Assembly (NCBI GenBank): GCA_044225565.1
Contig: JBGAIL010000004.1
Location: 1-55,474, forward strand
Direction: 5' to 3'
DNA: 55,474 nt
Source of the DNA: CAVXAE01 sp044225565
GTDB lineage: Bacteria > Pseudomonadota > Gammaproteobacteria > Steroidobacterales > Steroidobacteraceae
Below the pieces are notes generated by a model that saw only the letters and a program-made list of their open reading frames with translations, was not told the origin of the DNA and ran no database searches. The position numbers and the translations under genes were made by a program. This document shows positions 9,672 to 18,080 of the stretch, in pieces. Position 1 is the first letter of the stretch. Every line of letters starts with the position of its first letter.

Positions 9672-10334
9672 CTACTTTTGCTTCCAGCTCCCGCCCGAAT
9701 CCTGGTAGTACCAGCCCGGCTTCGCCCCCCGCTCCACCCAGCGGCGCGCGAACGTGTTGCGGATGTCCGCTTCCCACTCGGGATGGCCGTTCGCCTTCGC
9801 GATCTCGGCGTAGAGCGTCTTGCGATCCGTGTTGTCCTCGGCCACGAGCCGCTTCACCGTGGCGCGCTCGGCGAGCGGCACGGCGTTCTGGTCGCGCACA
9901 TCGATGAGCCCATCGGCCGTCAGACCCACCGCGCCGGACGCGAAGTATTTCTCGAGCTGGCCGAAGCGCTGCTGCATCGAGCTGGTGACGGCGCGGATCT
10001 CGGGCGAGGAGATGTCGAGGTTGGGGCTGCCTTGCGCATGGGCTGCGGGGATCACCATCTCCAACACGCGACCTAGTGCCACGAGCAAGAGCGAGGGTTC
10101 TTCGGCGGGTTGTGCCACCACGCTGCGCATCGGCGCGGCTCGGGCCGGCGCGGACTGCGAGGTCGGCGGCGTCGTTTGAGTGCCCTGCGGCGTGCCGTTC
10201 GGCTGTCGCGTGACGCTGTCGATGATCTTGTCCGCCGCCTGCTCGGCCGCAGCGGCTGGGAAGTACACGTTGACCGTCACGCAGGCGGTCAACAGGAAGA
10301 CGAGTGCGAGCTTGAAGGGGATGACACGGCGCAT
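9672..10334 (-). CDS. ydbL: YdbL-like (DUF1318) envelope lipoprotein
   Basis: A 220-residue exported protein. LLTACVTV near residue 18 fits a lipobox, so it is probably a lipoprotein. A proline/threonine/alanine linker (about 45-75) and a second hydrophobic stretch with AHAQG come before the DUF1318 domain (about 115-220), which contains AVGLTADGLIDVRD and a KANGHPEWEADIRNTFARRW region. DUF1318 is the YdbL family. In E. coli ydbL sits with ynbE and ydbH; here ydbH is directly upstream and no separate ynbE is seen. A GGAG precedes the ATG. It probably helps the YdbH envelope-bridging protein; this role is inferred from context. Confidence 0.85.
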   Translation of the reverse strand: MRRVIPFKLALVFLLTACVTVNVYFPAAAAEQAADKIIDSVTRQPNGTPQGTQTTPPTSQSAPARAAPMRSVVAQPAEEPSLLLVALGRVLEMVIPAAHAQGSPNLDISSPEIRAVTSSMQQRFGQLEKYFASGAVGLTADGLIDVRDQNAVPLAERATVKRLVAEDNTDRKTLYAEIAKANGHPEWEADIRNTFARRWVERGAKPGWYYQDSGGSWKQK

Positions 10335-10366
10335 GGGCGGAACTCCTCTCGTGCTGCTGCGGCATT

Positions 10367-10395
10367 TCAGGCGGCAGGGGGTGAACCCCGCCTGA
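10367..10395 (-). other. Hairpin between ydbH and ydbL
   Basis: TCAGGCGG and CCGCCTGA arms, extended by G/C pairs around a small bulge, give a roughly 10-bp stem in the gap between the ydbH stop and the ydbL start. No U-tract follows on the minus strand. It may protect or attenuate the transcript; its role is unproven. Confidence 0.45.
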
Positions 10396-10456
10396 ACCCG
10401 CGGCGAGTTTAGCAATGTCGACGAATACAAGGCGAACCCGGCATCCAGGGCGTGTG

Positions 10457-12520
10457 TCACCGCACGATCACATCGTTGCTCTGCATCCCGGCCTGGATCT
10501 GCTGCAGCAGCTGCGGCCAGTCGACGCGCCCCTGGTTGCCGATGATGTCGATGCGCGGCAGGCCGCGCCCCTTCACGATGTAATAGCCCCCGCCGTGCGG
10601 CTCGATGCCGGACATGAGGCACACGTCGTTGCGCAGCTGGCACGCCATGCCGATGCGGTCGTAGCGGAATTCCTCGAAGAAGCGCAGCACGCCGGACTGC
10701 AGCGCCTTCGTCACGCCGCCGCTGCCCCCACCGATGCTCGAGATGCTCGTGACCGCCTTCTGGCTGATGCGCCGTGCCGAGCGGTCCCCCGGCGTCGAGT
10801 ACAGCTTCGCGTCGAAGGCGACCGGTGACCAGGCGAAGAGCTCGAGGTGTGCGAGGTCCGCATCCAGTCGGCCCGTGATCGAGCCGATGGAGAATGTGCT
10901 CGTGACCAGCTGCAAGTCGAGCCGGCGCGCGGTCACGTCTGCGAACAGTCGTGGCCACGGACCCAGCGGATCCTGCAGCCTGAAATTGCGGCCGACGATG
11001 GTGCCGTCGAACACCTGCGCGGTGACGTCGCCATTGAACGCGAGCACCTTGTCGCGATATGTGAGCCCGGGGATTTGCCCGGACAGCTGCCCCGCGAGCT
11101 CGGGCCAGGCGAACGCCTTGCTGAGCAGCGCCATGCTGATGGGCTCGATGTCCGCGTCGAAATCGAGTTCGGGCGACTCGCCGCCGAGATGGCGCGCGGC
11201 AAGGGAATGCACGATCACTGCGCCGTCGAATACGGGAAGCCGCGCCTCCCGGGTGAGCTCGAAGCCCATGTCGCGCGCGCGAAATGCGATCTGCGCCGTG
11301 CCGCCGGTCAGCCCGTAGGCGCGCATCTTGCTCCATGCGAGCCTCGATTCCGGCACGTCGGCGTTCGCGCCCGGAGCCCAGTGCAGCTCGCCTTGCACGT
11401 CGCTCATGAAGAACTGCGTGCGCTCGTCGACGAAGTCTACCTCCGCGATGTCGAGGTCCACACGCTTGATGGCATCGTTCTCGATCTCCACGGCGCCGCT
11501 CGCGGAGCCTGCTGCCTCCAGCGTGCCGAAATCGGTGGCTGCGAGGGCGATCTGCAGGAAGCTCTTGTAGGCCGCAGGGAACTTGATACTCGTGATGTCC
11601 ATGCTCGCGCGCTGCACCAGCGGCGGCCCGCCCACGTGCAGCAGGGCATTTGCGCGCGCCGTGAGCAGGTCTTTCTGCTCCACCGAGATATCTTCGAGCG
11701 CCAGCGTGTCTTGCCGCATCTGGCCGTGTGCCGTCGCGTGCAGTGGATTCGCGCCGAAGTCCAGCAGCACCGGGCCAGCCAGCGCCTGGCCGGCGGTGCC
11801 GTCGAGCGTCGTCTCGATTTCGAGGCCTGAACGCGTCTGGCGCGCCTCGCTCCGCAGCCGCAGCGCGACTTTCTCGGCCACCGCGGTTCCGGCCTCGTTG
11901 CTGAAGTCGAGATCGGGCACGGTGGCATCGACGTGTAGCCGCGCGGCGCCTGCACGTCCCACGCCTTCGAGCTGGGCGGAGAGCCGGCCATCCACTGAAT
12001 ATTCCTCCGGCAGCGCGATCCACGGCGCGAGCAGCCTGCGCAGTTCCGGGATGCGCAAGGCATCAGCGCGCCCGCGCGCTGTCCAGGTGCCACCGGCCAT
12101 CGTGCCGGCCACCCGCAGCCGCCCACCGGCGAGCGCCAGGCCCGAACCCTCGAATCTCAACTCGCCGCGCGCGCCGTCGAACGCCGCGGCTGCCGACATG
12201 TCGATGGCCTTCGTCGGCCCGCCTTTCGCTGAGATCCTGCCGCCTCGACAGGCGAACTGCGGCTCCTTCACGATGACTTCGCTGCAGCTGAGCCGTACCG
12301 CTTCGAGCGAGACGGTCGCCGGGGCGCTCGTGGCCAGCCGCTGCGCGGTCACGGTCACGGACGGCGTCGGGCCGGTGAGGTCCAGCGTCACGCTGGCATT
12401 CGCGAGGGTGGCGCCGGCGACGTCGAGCTGGTCCGCTTCCACCACGATACGGTCGATGCCGAAAGCCGCGGCGCTCCACGGGAGTAATACGATCGTCGTG
12501 AGTGCCGCCCGCCAGCCCAT
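10457..12520 (-). CDS. ydbH: YdbH-like AsmA/intermembrane lipid transport protein
   Basis: A 687-residue protein with an N-terminal signal anchor (GWRAALTTIVLLPWSAAAFG), then almost entirely beta-rich repeats. The C-terminal part, with GGGSGGVTKALQSGVLRFFEEFRYDRIG and RIDIIGNQGRVDWPQLL, matches the YdbH family. In E. coli YdbH is a long periplasmic bridge that works with TamB and YhdP to move phospholipid to the outer membrane. The next gene is its usual neighbour ydbL. The start is uncertain: ATG 12520 is used because the signal peptide starts there, but an in-frame GTG at 12541 is possible and neither has a good ribosome-binding site. Confidence 0.87.
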   Translation of the reverse strand: MGWRAALTTIVLLPWSAAAFGIDRIVVEADQLDVAGATLANASVTLDLTGPTPSVTVTAQRLATSAPATVSLEAVRLSCSEVIVKEPQFACRGGRISAKGGPTKAIDMSAAAAFDGARGELRFEGSGLALAGGRLRVAGTMAGGTWTARGRADALRIPELRRLLAPWIALPEEYSVDGRLSAQLEGVGRAGAARLHVDATVPDLDFSNEAGTAVAEKVALRLRSEARQTRSGLEIETTLDGTAGQALAGPVLLDFGANPLHATAHGQMRQDTLALEDISVEQKDLLTARANALLHVGGPPLVQRASMDITSIKFPAAYKSFLQIALAATDFGTLEAAGSASGAVEIENDAIKRVDLDIAEVDFVDERTQFFMSDVQGELHWAPGANADVPESRLAWSKMRAYGLTGGTAQIAFRARDMGFELTREARLPVFDGAVIVHSLAARHLGGESPELDFDADIEPISMALLSKAFAWPELAGQLSGQIPGLTYRDKVLAFNGDVTAQVFDGTIVGRNFRLQDPLGPWPRLFADVTARRLDLQLVTSTFSIGSITGRLDADLAHLELFAWSPVAFDAKLYSTPGDRSARRISQKAVTSISSIGGGSGGVTKALQSGVLRFFEEFRYDRIGMACQLRNDVCLMSGIEPHGGGYYIVKGRGLPRIDIIGNQGRVDWPQLLQQIQAGMQSNDVIVR

Positions 12521-12670
12521 GGCGAGAGTGTAGCCAACCACGCGACGACGGCTGTGAAGGCCGGGGCGTCGTCGCGTGGCGACAGTGCCAAGCGTGACGC
12601 AGGCAAGCTGGACCCAGGGGGTTTTGCGCTACACTCGCCGCCACCTCGGAACCCTGGGCAGGGAGCAGGC

Positions 12671-13999
12671 ATGAGGGCAAAGCGCGCGTTGATCGTCGAC
12701 GACTCCAAGTCGGCGCGCCTGTTTCTCTCGCGCATCCTCGTCCAGCACGCCATCGAAGTGGAGACGGTGGAGAGCGCCGAGGCCGCCATCGAATTCCTCG
12801 CGGACCACCGGCCGGACGTGATCTTCATGGATCACCAGATGCCCGGCATGGATGGCCTGCAGGCCGTGAAGGCGATCAAGAACAATCCCGTCACGGCCAC
12901 CATCCCCATCATGATGTACACCTCCCAGGAGGGAGAGCTGTACCTCGGCCAGGCGCGCGCGCTCGGCGCCATCGGCGTGATGCCGAAGCAGATCCGCCAG
13001 GCCGACGTCTCCAAGGTGCTCTATGAGCTGCATCTGCTGCCGGACCGGCGCAGCCGCGAGCATTCGGGCATGCGGCCCGTGTTGCTCGATGCGCTGGCAG
13101 ACGATGCCGCGCAGACGGCAGATCGTGCGGCGGTGGAATCGGTCGTCCAGGGCGCAAGCGGCTTGAGCGAGGCGGCGCTGCGCGACCATCTCGGCGAGCT
13201 GCGGCGTGCCATCGTCACGAGCATCGAGATGCAGTCGGACCGCATCCTCGCCAGCCTGCAGCCGGCGGGAAGCGTCCAGCCCTTGAACCCGGAGCCGGCA
13301 GCACCGCCGCCGCGCCCTCGACAGCAATCCTGGCCGACGATGCTTGCCGTCGCGGCGCTCCTGCTCGCCTTCATCAGCACGGTCATGTGGTGGCGGGAGA
13401 CGAATCTGCGGCATTCGCTCGAGGCACGGCTCGCCGCTCGCATGGACGCCGCCGCTACGCCCGCTGCGGACAAGACGAGGGCGGTGCCGCAGCCTCCTGA
13501 AGACCCCGCGGCCAAGGTGGCGGCCTCGAAACAGAGAGTCGATTCCCTCGCCGGGGACAAGCCCGTGGTGGTCTCGGTGCCTTACGGTGAGGACCCGCTC
13601 GGTGCCACCCGGCTCCCCACGCTGCGCCAGCTGTTCAAGCGACTTTCCACGCAGAAGTTTCGGGGCGTGGTGGACCTGCGCACCTTCCCGGGACGCTTCT
13701 GCCTGATGGGGAACGCCACGGACGGGTATTCGCTGGCTCCGGACGAGACGCCTTATTCGCGCTGCGACGCAGTGGGCAATCCGGACGCCACCGAATTCGC
13801 CCAGCGGGAGCCGCTGCAGTTCGCCAACCTCGTGGGCGAGCTGCGCAATTCCACGAAGGGCAGTGCCGAGGTGCGAGTGTTCGCGGGGGATGCGATGTCC
13901 ATGCTCGTGCCGTACCCTGAGATCACCCAGAGCCTCACGGCCGGGGAATGGAATCGCGTGGCGGGTGTCAACAACCGTCTGGAGATTCGCCTGCGCTGA
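12671..13999 (+). CDS. Receiver-domain protein with transmembrane segment and exported C-terminal domain
   Basis: Residues 1-120 form a CheY-like receiver with every expected residue: acidic pair Asp10-Asp11, phospho-acceptor Asp54 (FMDHQMPG), Thr84 and Lys106. A linker (120-218) contains a helix-forming stretch and prolines. One hydrophobic segment (about 221-241) is followed by an alanine-rich, charged region and a C-terminal domain (about 295-442) with two cysteines (344, 365). The final NNRLEIRL faintly recalls OmpA-like domain ends. The receiver would be cytoplasmic and the C-terminal domain periplasmic. There is no DNA-binding domain. The ATG has a GGAGCAGG just upstream; an earlier in-frame ATG at 12554 is less likely. 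No kinase is adjacent. Confidence 0.85.
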   Translation: MRAKRALIVDDSKSARLFLSRILVQHAIEVETVESAEAAIEFLADHRPDVIFMDHQMPGMDGLQAVKAIKNNPVTATIPIMMYTSQEGELYLGQARALGAIGVMPKQIRQADVSKVLYELHLLPDRRSREHSGMRPVLLDALADDAAQTADRAAVESVVQGASGLSEAALRDHLGELRRAIVTSIEMQSDRILASLQPAGSVQPLNPEPAAPPPRPRQQSWPTMLAVAALLLAFISTVMWWRETNLRHSLEARLAARMDAAATPAADKTRAVPQPPEDPAAKVAASKQRVDSLAGDKPVVVSVPYGEDPLGATRLPTLRQLFKRLSTQKFRGVVDLRTFPGRFCLMGNATDGYSLAPDETPYSRCDAVGNPDATEFAQREPLQFANLVGELRNSTKGSAEVRVFAGDAMSMLVPYPEITQSLTAGEWNRVAGVNNRLEIRLR

Positions 14000-14028
14000 G
14001 GCGGAACGTTCTTTGCGGGGAAGGGCCC

Positions 14029-15267
14029 ATGCTCGACAAGACACGCCTGGCCATCATGGCATTCTCGCTGCTCGCCCTCGCCGGATGCATCGGCGACGGG
14101 GAGTCCAGCGATCCCGATGACGGCGACGATTCGCCAGACATCACTTTCGCCGTGCCGCGGGCCTTTCCGGCGCTGACTTTCGATTCGCCCGTGGCCATGC
14201 TGCAGGCGCCGGACGACGGCACGCGCTGGTTCGTCGTGGAGCAGGACGGCGTCGTACAGGTGTTCGACAACGACGACGCGGTCGCCACCGCCTCGCCGTT
14301 CATCAATATCGCCTCGCGCGTCGCTTCGCCGGCCGACAACGCTGGCAACGAGACGGGGCTGCTGGGCATGGCCTTCCACCCGGAGTTTCCGGACGATCCC
14401 CGCGTGTTCCTTTATTACACGGCCAGCGTGGGTGGCAACCTCGAATCCCGCGTGAGCCAGTTCGAAACCACGGACGATGGCGAGACGCTGGATCCTGATT
14501 CGGAAGTAGTGCTGCTCACCGTGCCGCAGCCCGACACCAATCACAAAGGCGGCAATCTCGGCTTCGGACCGGATGGCATGTTGTACATCGGCCTCGGGGA
14601 TGGCGGCGGCGTGGGAGATGCGCACGGCACCATCGGCAACGGCCAGGACACGTTCACGCTGCTCGGCAAGATCCTGCGCATCGACGTAGGCGCGCCTGGG
14701 GATGACGACTACACCATTCCCGACGGCAACCCGTTTGCCGGCAACGATCGGTGCATCGACGGTCCCGGTACGGACGACTGCCCGGAGATCTACGCGTGGG
14801 GCTTCCGCAACCCGTGGCGCTGGAGCTTCGATGCCGTGAGCGGGGAGCTGTGGGTCGGCGACGTCGGGCAGGACGACTGGGAAGAGGTGGACAAGGTCAC
14901 CGCCGGCGGCAACTACGGCTGGCGCTGCCGCGAAGGCTCGCACGACTACAACCTCAGCTGTGGCGATGCGGACCTGGATGACCTCATCGACCCGGTGGCC
15001 GAGTACGGTCACGATGCCGGCTCATCAGTGACGGGCGGCTACGTTTATCGCGGTTCGGGCATCCCGGATCTCGTCGGCCGTTACGTGTTCGGCGACTTCA
15101 GCGGCCGCCTGTTCCATATCGCGCGCAACACCGAGCCCACCCTGGAGCTCGAGCCAGCCGACGGCTTCGATACCGGCCTGCAGATCGTCTCGTTCGCTCA
15201 GGACCAGGACGGCGAGCTCTACATCGTCGACGTCGGCGGCACCCTCCACCGTCTCGAAGAGGGATGA
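14029..15267 (+). CDS. PQQ-dependent sugar dehydrogenase-like lipoprotein
   Basis: A 412-residue beta-propeller protein of the soluble aldose/sorbosone dehydrogenase family (GSDH). The N-terminus MLDKTRLAIMAFSLLALAGC is a lipoprotein signal with the acceptor cysteine at 20, followed by an acidic Asp/Ser linker. Family motifs include ETGLLGMAFHPEF, TNHKGGNLGFGPDGMLYIGLGDGGG, AWGFRNPWRWSFD and GGNYGWRCREG. Such enzymes oxidise sugars or alcohols with PQQ and calcium at the outer face of the cell; some relatives are not proven enzymes. It starts 29 bases after the receiver protein, so the two may be co-transcribed. No PQQ synthesis genes are in the window. Confidence 0.88.
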   Translation: MLDKTRLAIMAFSLLALAGCIGDGESSDPDDGDDSPDITFAVPRAFPALTFDSPVAMLQAPDDGTRWFVVEQDGVVQVFDNDDAVATASPFINIASRVASPADNAGNETGLLGMAFHPEFPDDPRVFLYYTASVGGNLESRVSQFETTDDGETLDPDSEVVLLTVPQPDTNHKGGNLGFGPDGMLYIGLGDGGGVGDAHGTIGNGQDTFTLLGKILRIDVGAPGDDDYTIPDGNPFAGNDRCIDGPGTDDCPEIYAWGFRNPWRWSFDAVSGELWVGDVGQDDWEEVDKVTAGGNYGWRCREGSHDYNLSCGDADLDDLIDPVAEYGHDAGSSVTGGYVYRGSGIPDLVGRYVFGDFSGRLFHIARNTEPTLELEPADGFDTGLQIVSFAQDQDGELYIVDVGGTLHRLEEG

Positions 15268-15268
15268 G

Positions 15269-15667
15269 CTAGCGCTTGCGCTTTTCCTCGAATTGGACCA
15301 CCGCCTCGCCGCTCGTCACGGTGACGGCGCCCTGGATCACGGCGCCCTTGGCGATTGCGATGCTGCGCGCGGAGACGTCCGCTTCCAGCACGGCGGTGGT
15401 GCCGATCTCGAGCTTCTCCTCGATGACCAGCTTGCCGACGACGCGTCCCGCGATGATGCCGTGCTGCGCGTGAACCTCGCCTTCCCACGCTGAGCCGGTC
15501 GCCATGCGCAGCGCGCCGCCGATGCGACCGTCGCCGCGCACCGTGCCGCACAGCACCAGCGACCCTTCGGTCTCGAAATCACCGGTGATGCGGCAGCCTT
15601 CGGGCAGGAAAGCCGGCGCGCTGCCCATCTCGTCGAGCAGACGCCGGCGCTTGGAGGAATCGCTCAT
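15269..15667 (-). CDS. Bactofilin (polymer-forming cytoskeletal protein)
   Basis: A 132-residue protein with a short polar N-terminus and a central region of repeated short beta-strands (GCRITGDFETEGSLVLCG, then GRIGGAL, GEVHAQHGIIAGRVVGKL, LEADVSARSIAIAKGAVIQG). This is the right-handed beta-helix of bactofilins (DUF583), which self-assemble into filaments that position envelope enzymes. It converges on the sugar dehydrogenase gene with one base between stops. A peptidoglycan hydrolase often accompanies bactofilins but is not adjacent here. Confidence 0.9.
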   Translation of the reverse strand: MSDSSKRRRLLDEMGSAPAFLPEGCRITGDFETEGSLVLCGTVRGDGRIGGALRMATGSAWEGEVHAQHGIIAGRVVGKLVIEEKLEIGTTAVLEADVSARSIAIAKGAVIQGAVTVTSGEAVVQFEEKRKR

Positions 15668-15756
15668 GCAGTGAGCTTAGCACCGCCGTGCCGCCACCCG
15701 ACTCTGCGCCGTGTCTCAACTCGGCCGCGGCGCCAGTGGAGGCGTCGCGGCTCGCT

Positions 15757-16194
15757 TCAGGCCTGAAGCGCCTGCGACACCCAGCGGTCGAGCGACGTGG
15801 GATCCAGCGCACCTGTCTGCCGCGCGACCTCAGCGCCGTCCCGGAACAGGATCAGCGTGGGTATGCCGCGGATGCCGAAGCGTCCGCTCAGCTGCGGGTT
15901 CTCATCGGTGTTCACTTTGCCCACCTGCAGCTGGGAGCGGCGTTCGGCCGCGAGCTTGTCGAGCCCTGGCGCCATCATGCGGCACGGGCCGCACCACGGC
16001 GCCCAGAAATCCACCAGCACGGGGAAGCCTGCCTTCGACACGTGGGCCTCGAAAGATCCTTCGTCGAGGGTCACCGGCTTTTCGGCCTGCACGGACTCCT
16101 TGCAGCGCGCGCATTTCGGGTCTTCCTGCAGCCGGCCGGCGGGTACGCGGACCAGGGTGTGGCAGGAGGGGCAGGCGATGACGACGGGATCCAT
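15757..16194 (-). CDS. trxC: Thioredoxin 2
   Basis: TrxC reduces disulfides in cytoplasmic proteins and is usually linked to oxidative stress. The N-terminus has the zinc-binding pairs CPSC and CARC (about residues 8-32). The thioredoxin fold follows, with active site WCGPC in VDFWAPWCGPCRMMAP and the cis-proline loop GIPTLILF. The reading frame continues upstream, but the zinc module starts right after ATG 16194, giving the family-typical 145 residues. It is divergent from the CbpA gene, 169 bases away. Confidence 0.95.
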   Translation of the reverse strand: MDPVVIACPSCHTLVRVPAGRLQEDPKCARCKESVQAEKPVTLDEGSFEAHVSKAGFPVLVDFWAPWCGPCRMMAPGLDKLAAERRSQLQVGKVNTDENPQLSGRFGIRGIPTLILFRDGAEVARQTGALDPTSLDRWVSQALQA

Positions 16195-16363
16195 GGCGAC
16201 CTCGTGGAAAGCTCGGGTCCGGTGGAACCTGAGGGCGCGCGGCGCGGTTTCAACGCCACGCACGCGCCGAGCCGAACTCCGGCATGGCCCGCCCGCCCTT
16301 GGCCTTTACAATGGCGACCCCATCTTCGGCAGGTTCTGCGGGCATCCGAGGGCTGCGGCGTAC

Positions 16364-17320
16364 ATGGAATATCGTGATTACTACAAGATCCTGGGCGTGG
16401 CTCGGGGCGCGACCGCGGACGAGATCAAGAAGGCCTACCGCCGCCTCGCCCGCAAGTACCACCCGGACGTCAGCAAGGAGCAGGACGCCGAGGCCCGCTT
16501 CAAGGAAGTCCAGGAGGCTTACGAGGTCCTGAAGGACGCCGAGAAGCGCGCCGCGTACGACCAGCTCGGCAGCAACTGGCAGCAGGGCCAGCAGTTCCGG
16601 CCGCCGCCGGACTGGGCGAGCGGCTTCGAATTCCGTGGCCGCCCCGGCCCCGGTCCTGGCGGTGGCGCCCGCGCGCAGGACTTCGACGAAGGCGGCTTCA
16701 GCGACTTCTTTTCCTCGCTGTTCGGCGGTGGGGGCTTCTCGCAGGCTGGCGCATCACGTCGCCGCGCGGGACGGGACAGCCATGCGCGCATCGACATCGA
16801 CCTCGAAGAGGCCTACCAGGGAGGCACGCGCACTTTCGAGCTGCAGCGGCCGGAAGCCGCCGCAGACGGCACGGTGCAGCTGCGCAATCACACCGTGAAA
16901 GTCACTATCCCGAAAGGGCTGACGAGCGGCCAGCGCTTGCGACTCTCGGGGCAGGGCGAGGCGGGCCCGGGCGGCGGGCCGGCGGGAGATCTCTATCTGG
17001 AGATTCACATCCGTCCGAACTCTCGCTTCAAACTCGAGGGACGTGATGTCACGCTGACACTGCCCGTCGCGCCATGGGAAGCCGCGCTCGGTGGAACGGT
17101 GACGGTGCCGACACTCGGAGGCTCCGTGGAGATGCGCATCCCGCCCGGCTCTCAGTCCGAAAGAAAGCTGCGCCTGCGTGGGCGCGGCCTCCCGGGTGAT
17201 CCGCCGGGAGATCAGGTGGTGCAGCTGAAGATCGTCGTGCCGCCAGCAGATACGCCGGAGGCGAAGGCTTTCTACGAGCGCATGCGCGAGGAGCTTGCGT
17301 TCGATCCGCGCAGTGAGTGA
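16364..17320 (+). CDS. cbpA: CbpA-type DnaJ co-chaperone
   Basis: A 318-residue class II J-protein. The J-domain (1-70) carries the HPD motif (KYHPDVSKEQDAEARF) that stimulates DnaK. A Gly/Phe-rich region (about 85-135) and two beta-barrel substrate-binding domains (140-310) follow, and there is no cysteine-rich zinc domain, which separates it from DnaJ itself. A TACAAT about 50 bases before the ATG could be a -10 box, but no convincing -35 or heat-shock promoter is seen. The stop is immediately followed by a REP-like half-element, and the 3' end overlaps the antisense DUF924 gene by 49 bases. Confidence 0.93.
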   Translation: MEYRDYYKILGVARGATADEIKKAYRRLARKYHPDVSKEQDAEARFKEVQEAYEVLKDAEKRAAYDQLGSNWQQGQQFRPPPDWASGFEFRGRPGPGPGGGARAQDFDEGGFSDFFSSLFGGGGFSQAGASRRRAGRDSHARIDIDLEEAYQGGTRTFELQRPEAAADGTVQLRNHTVKVTIPKGLTSGQRLRLSGQGEAGPGGGPAGDLYLEIHIRPNSRFKLEGRDVTLTLPVAPWEAALGGTVTVPTLGGSVEMRIPPGSQSERKLRLRGRGLPGDPPGDQVVQLKIVVPPADTPEAKAFYERMREELAFDPRSE

Positions 17321-17970
17321 GTGGGGTCAGGTCTTGCAATGATGCATCGCGCGCCAGCGCGCCGTTCGGCGCCGCTGGCCAGGAAAGTGGCCTCTTCCGG
17401 AGTGTTCGCACGCCCGAGCACGGCGTTACGATGCGGAAACCGCCCGAAGCGGCGACTGATCTCGCGGTGCTTCTCCGCGTAGTCGAGCGAGCTCTCGAAC
17501 GTACGCTGCAGATCCTCGGTGGCCTCGCTCAGCAACCGGCGGTACGCCGCGACCGACTCGTCCTGCGCGTCCAGCGATTCGCTGTGCTGCAGAGGCATGT
17601 AAAAGAACATCCGCTCGACGGGATCCAGCGCCGCATCCGCCCCCGACTGCATGCCGGACATGGCCAGCGCCAGCGCCGCCGCATCGTTCTCGAACGCGCG
17701 CGACGTGCCGCGATGGATGTTGCGGGTGAACTGATCGAGCAGCAGGATCAGGCTCAGCCTCCGGCGCGGTCCATCCGCCCAGGAATCGAGCTCGCCGCGC
17801 TCCGCGCGCCCGAGCAGCGTGCCGAAGCGTCGGCGGATGTCCTCGTCCAGCGTCTGTCGGACGTGCTCGGCCCCGCCGCCGAACCACATCGTGAAGCGCT
17901 GTCGCACGCTCTCGGCATTCAGCCGGCCCGTGCCGAACCAGAACTCCCGAACCTGCCTCGCCTCGTCCAT
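17272..17970 (-). CDS. DUF924 family protein with altered C-terminus
   Basis: The first about 197 residues match the DUF924 family: REFWFGTGRL near the start, then ILLLDQFTRNIHRGTSRAF, YMPLQHSES and HREISRRFGRFPHRNAVLGR. The family is helical and of unknown function. Family proteins normally end shortly after the PHRNAVLGR-EEATFL segment. Here about 30 extra residues follow, encoded by the REP-like sequence and then by the antisense of the cbpA 3' end, with the stop inside cbpA. The gene probably still works, since the conserved core is whole. It starts at an ATG near a cluster of divergent weak promoters. Confidence 0.85.
   Translation of the reverse strand: MDEARQVREFWFGTGRLNAESVRQRFTMWFGGGAEHVRQTLDEDIRRRFGTLLGRAERGELDSWADGPRRRLSLILLLDQFTRNIHRGTSRAFENDAAALALAMSGMQSGADAALDPVERMFFYMPLQHSESLDAQDESVAAYRRLLSEATEDLQRTFESSLDYAEKHREISRRFGRFPHRNAVLGRANTPEEATFLASGAERRAGARCIIARPDPTHSLRGSNASSSRMRS
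17323..17364. repeat. REP-like half-element
   Basis: GGGGTCAGGTCTTGCAAT followed by GATGCAT and a GCGCGC-CA-GCGCGC hairpin. Read on the opposite strand, the element at 7660-7716 starts with the same GGGTCAGGTCTTGCAAT, so the two are diverged members of one family. Here the second outer arm is missing. It lies between the cbpA stop and the DUF924 gene and supplies codons to the latter. Confidence 0.7.
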
Positions 17971-18080
17971 GGCGCCGCAGCATAGCAGTGTGCCGACCCG
18001 ATTCGGCCCCAGGCGCGTTTGAGCGCACCCTTCGCGGCGGTGGACGCCGCGTTACACTGTGAAAAAGGGGGGTCGGCATC

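Noticed and set aside
9672..12023. A 783-codon minus frame that runs through the ydbH region into ydbL
   Set aside because: The upstream part is out of frame with YdbH and arginine/alanine-rich; only the part from 10334 downwards, with its lipobox and DUF1318 domain, is a gene.
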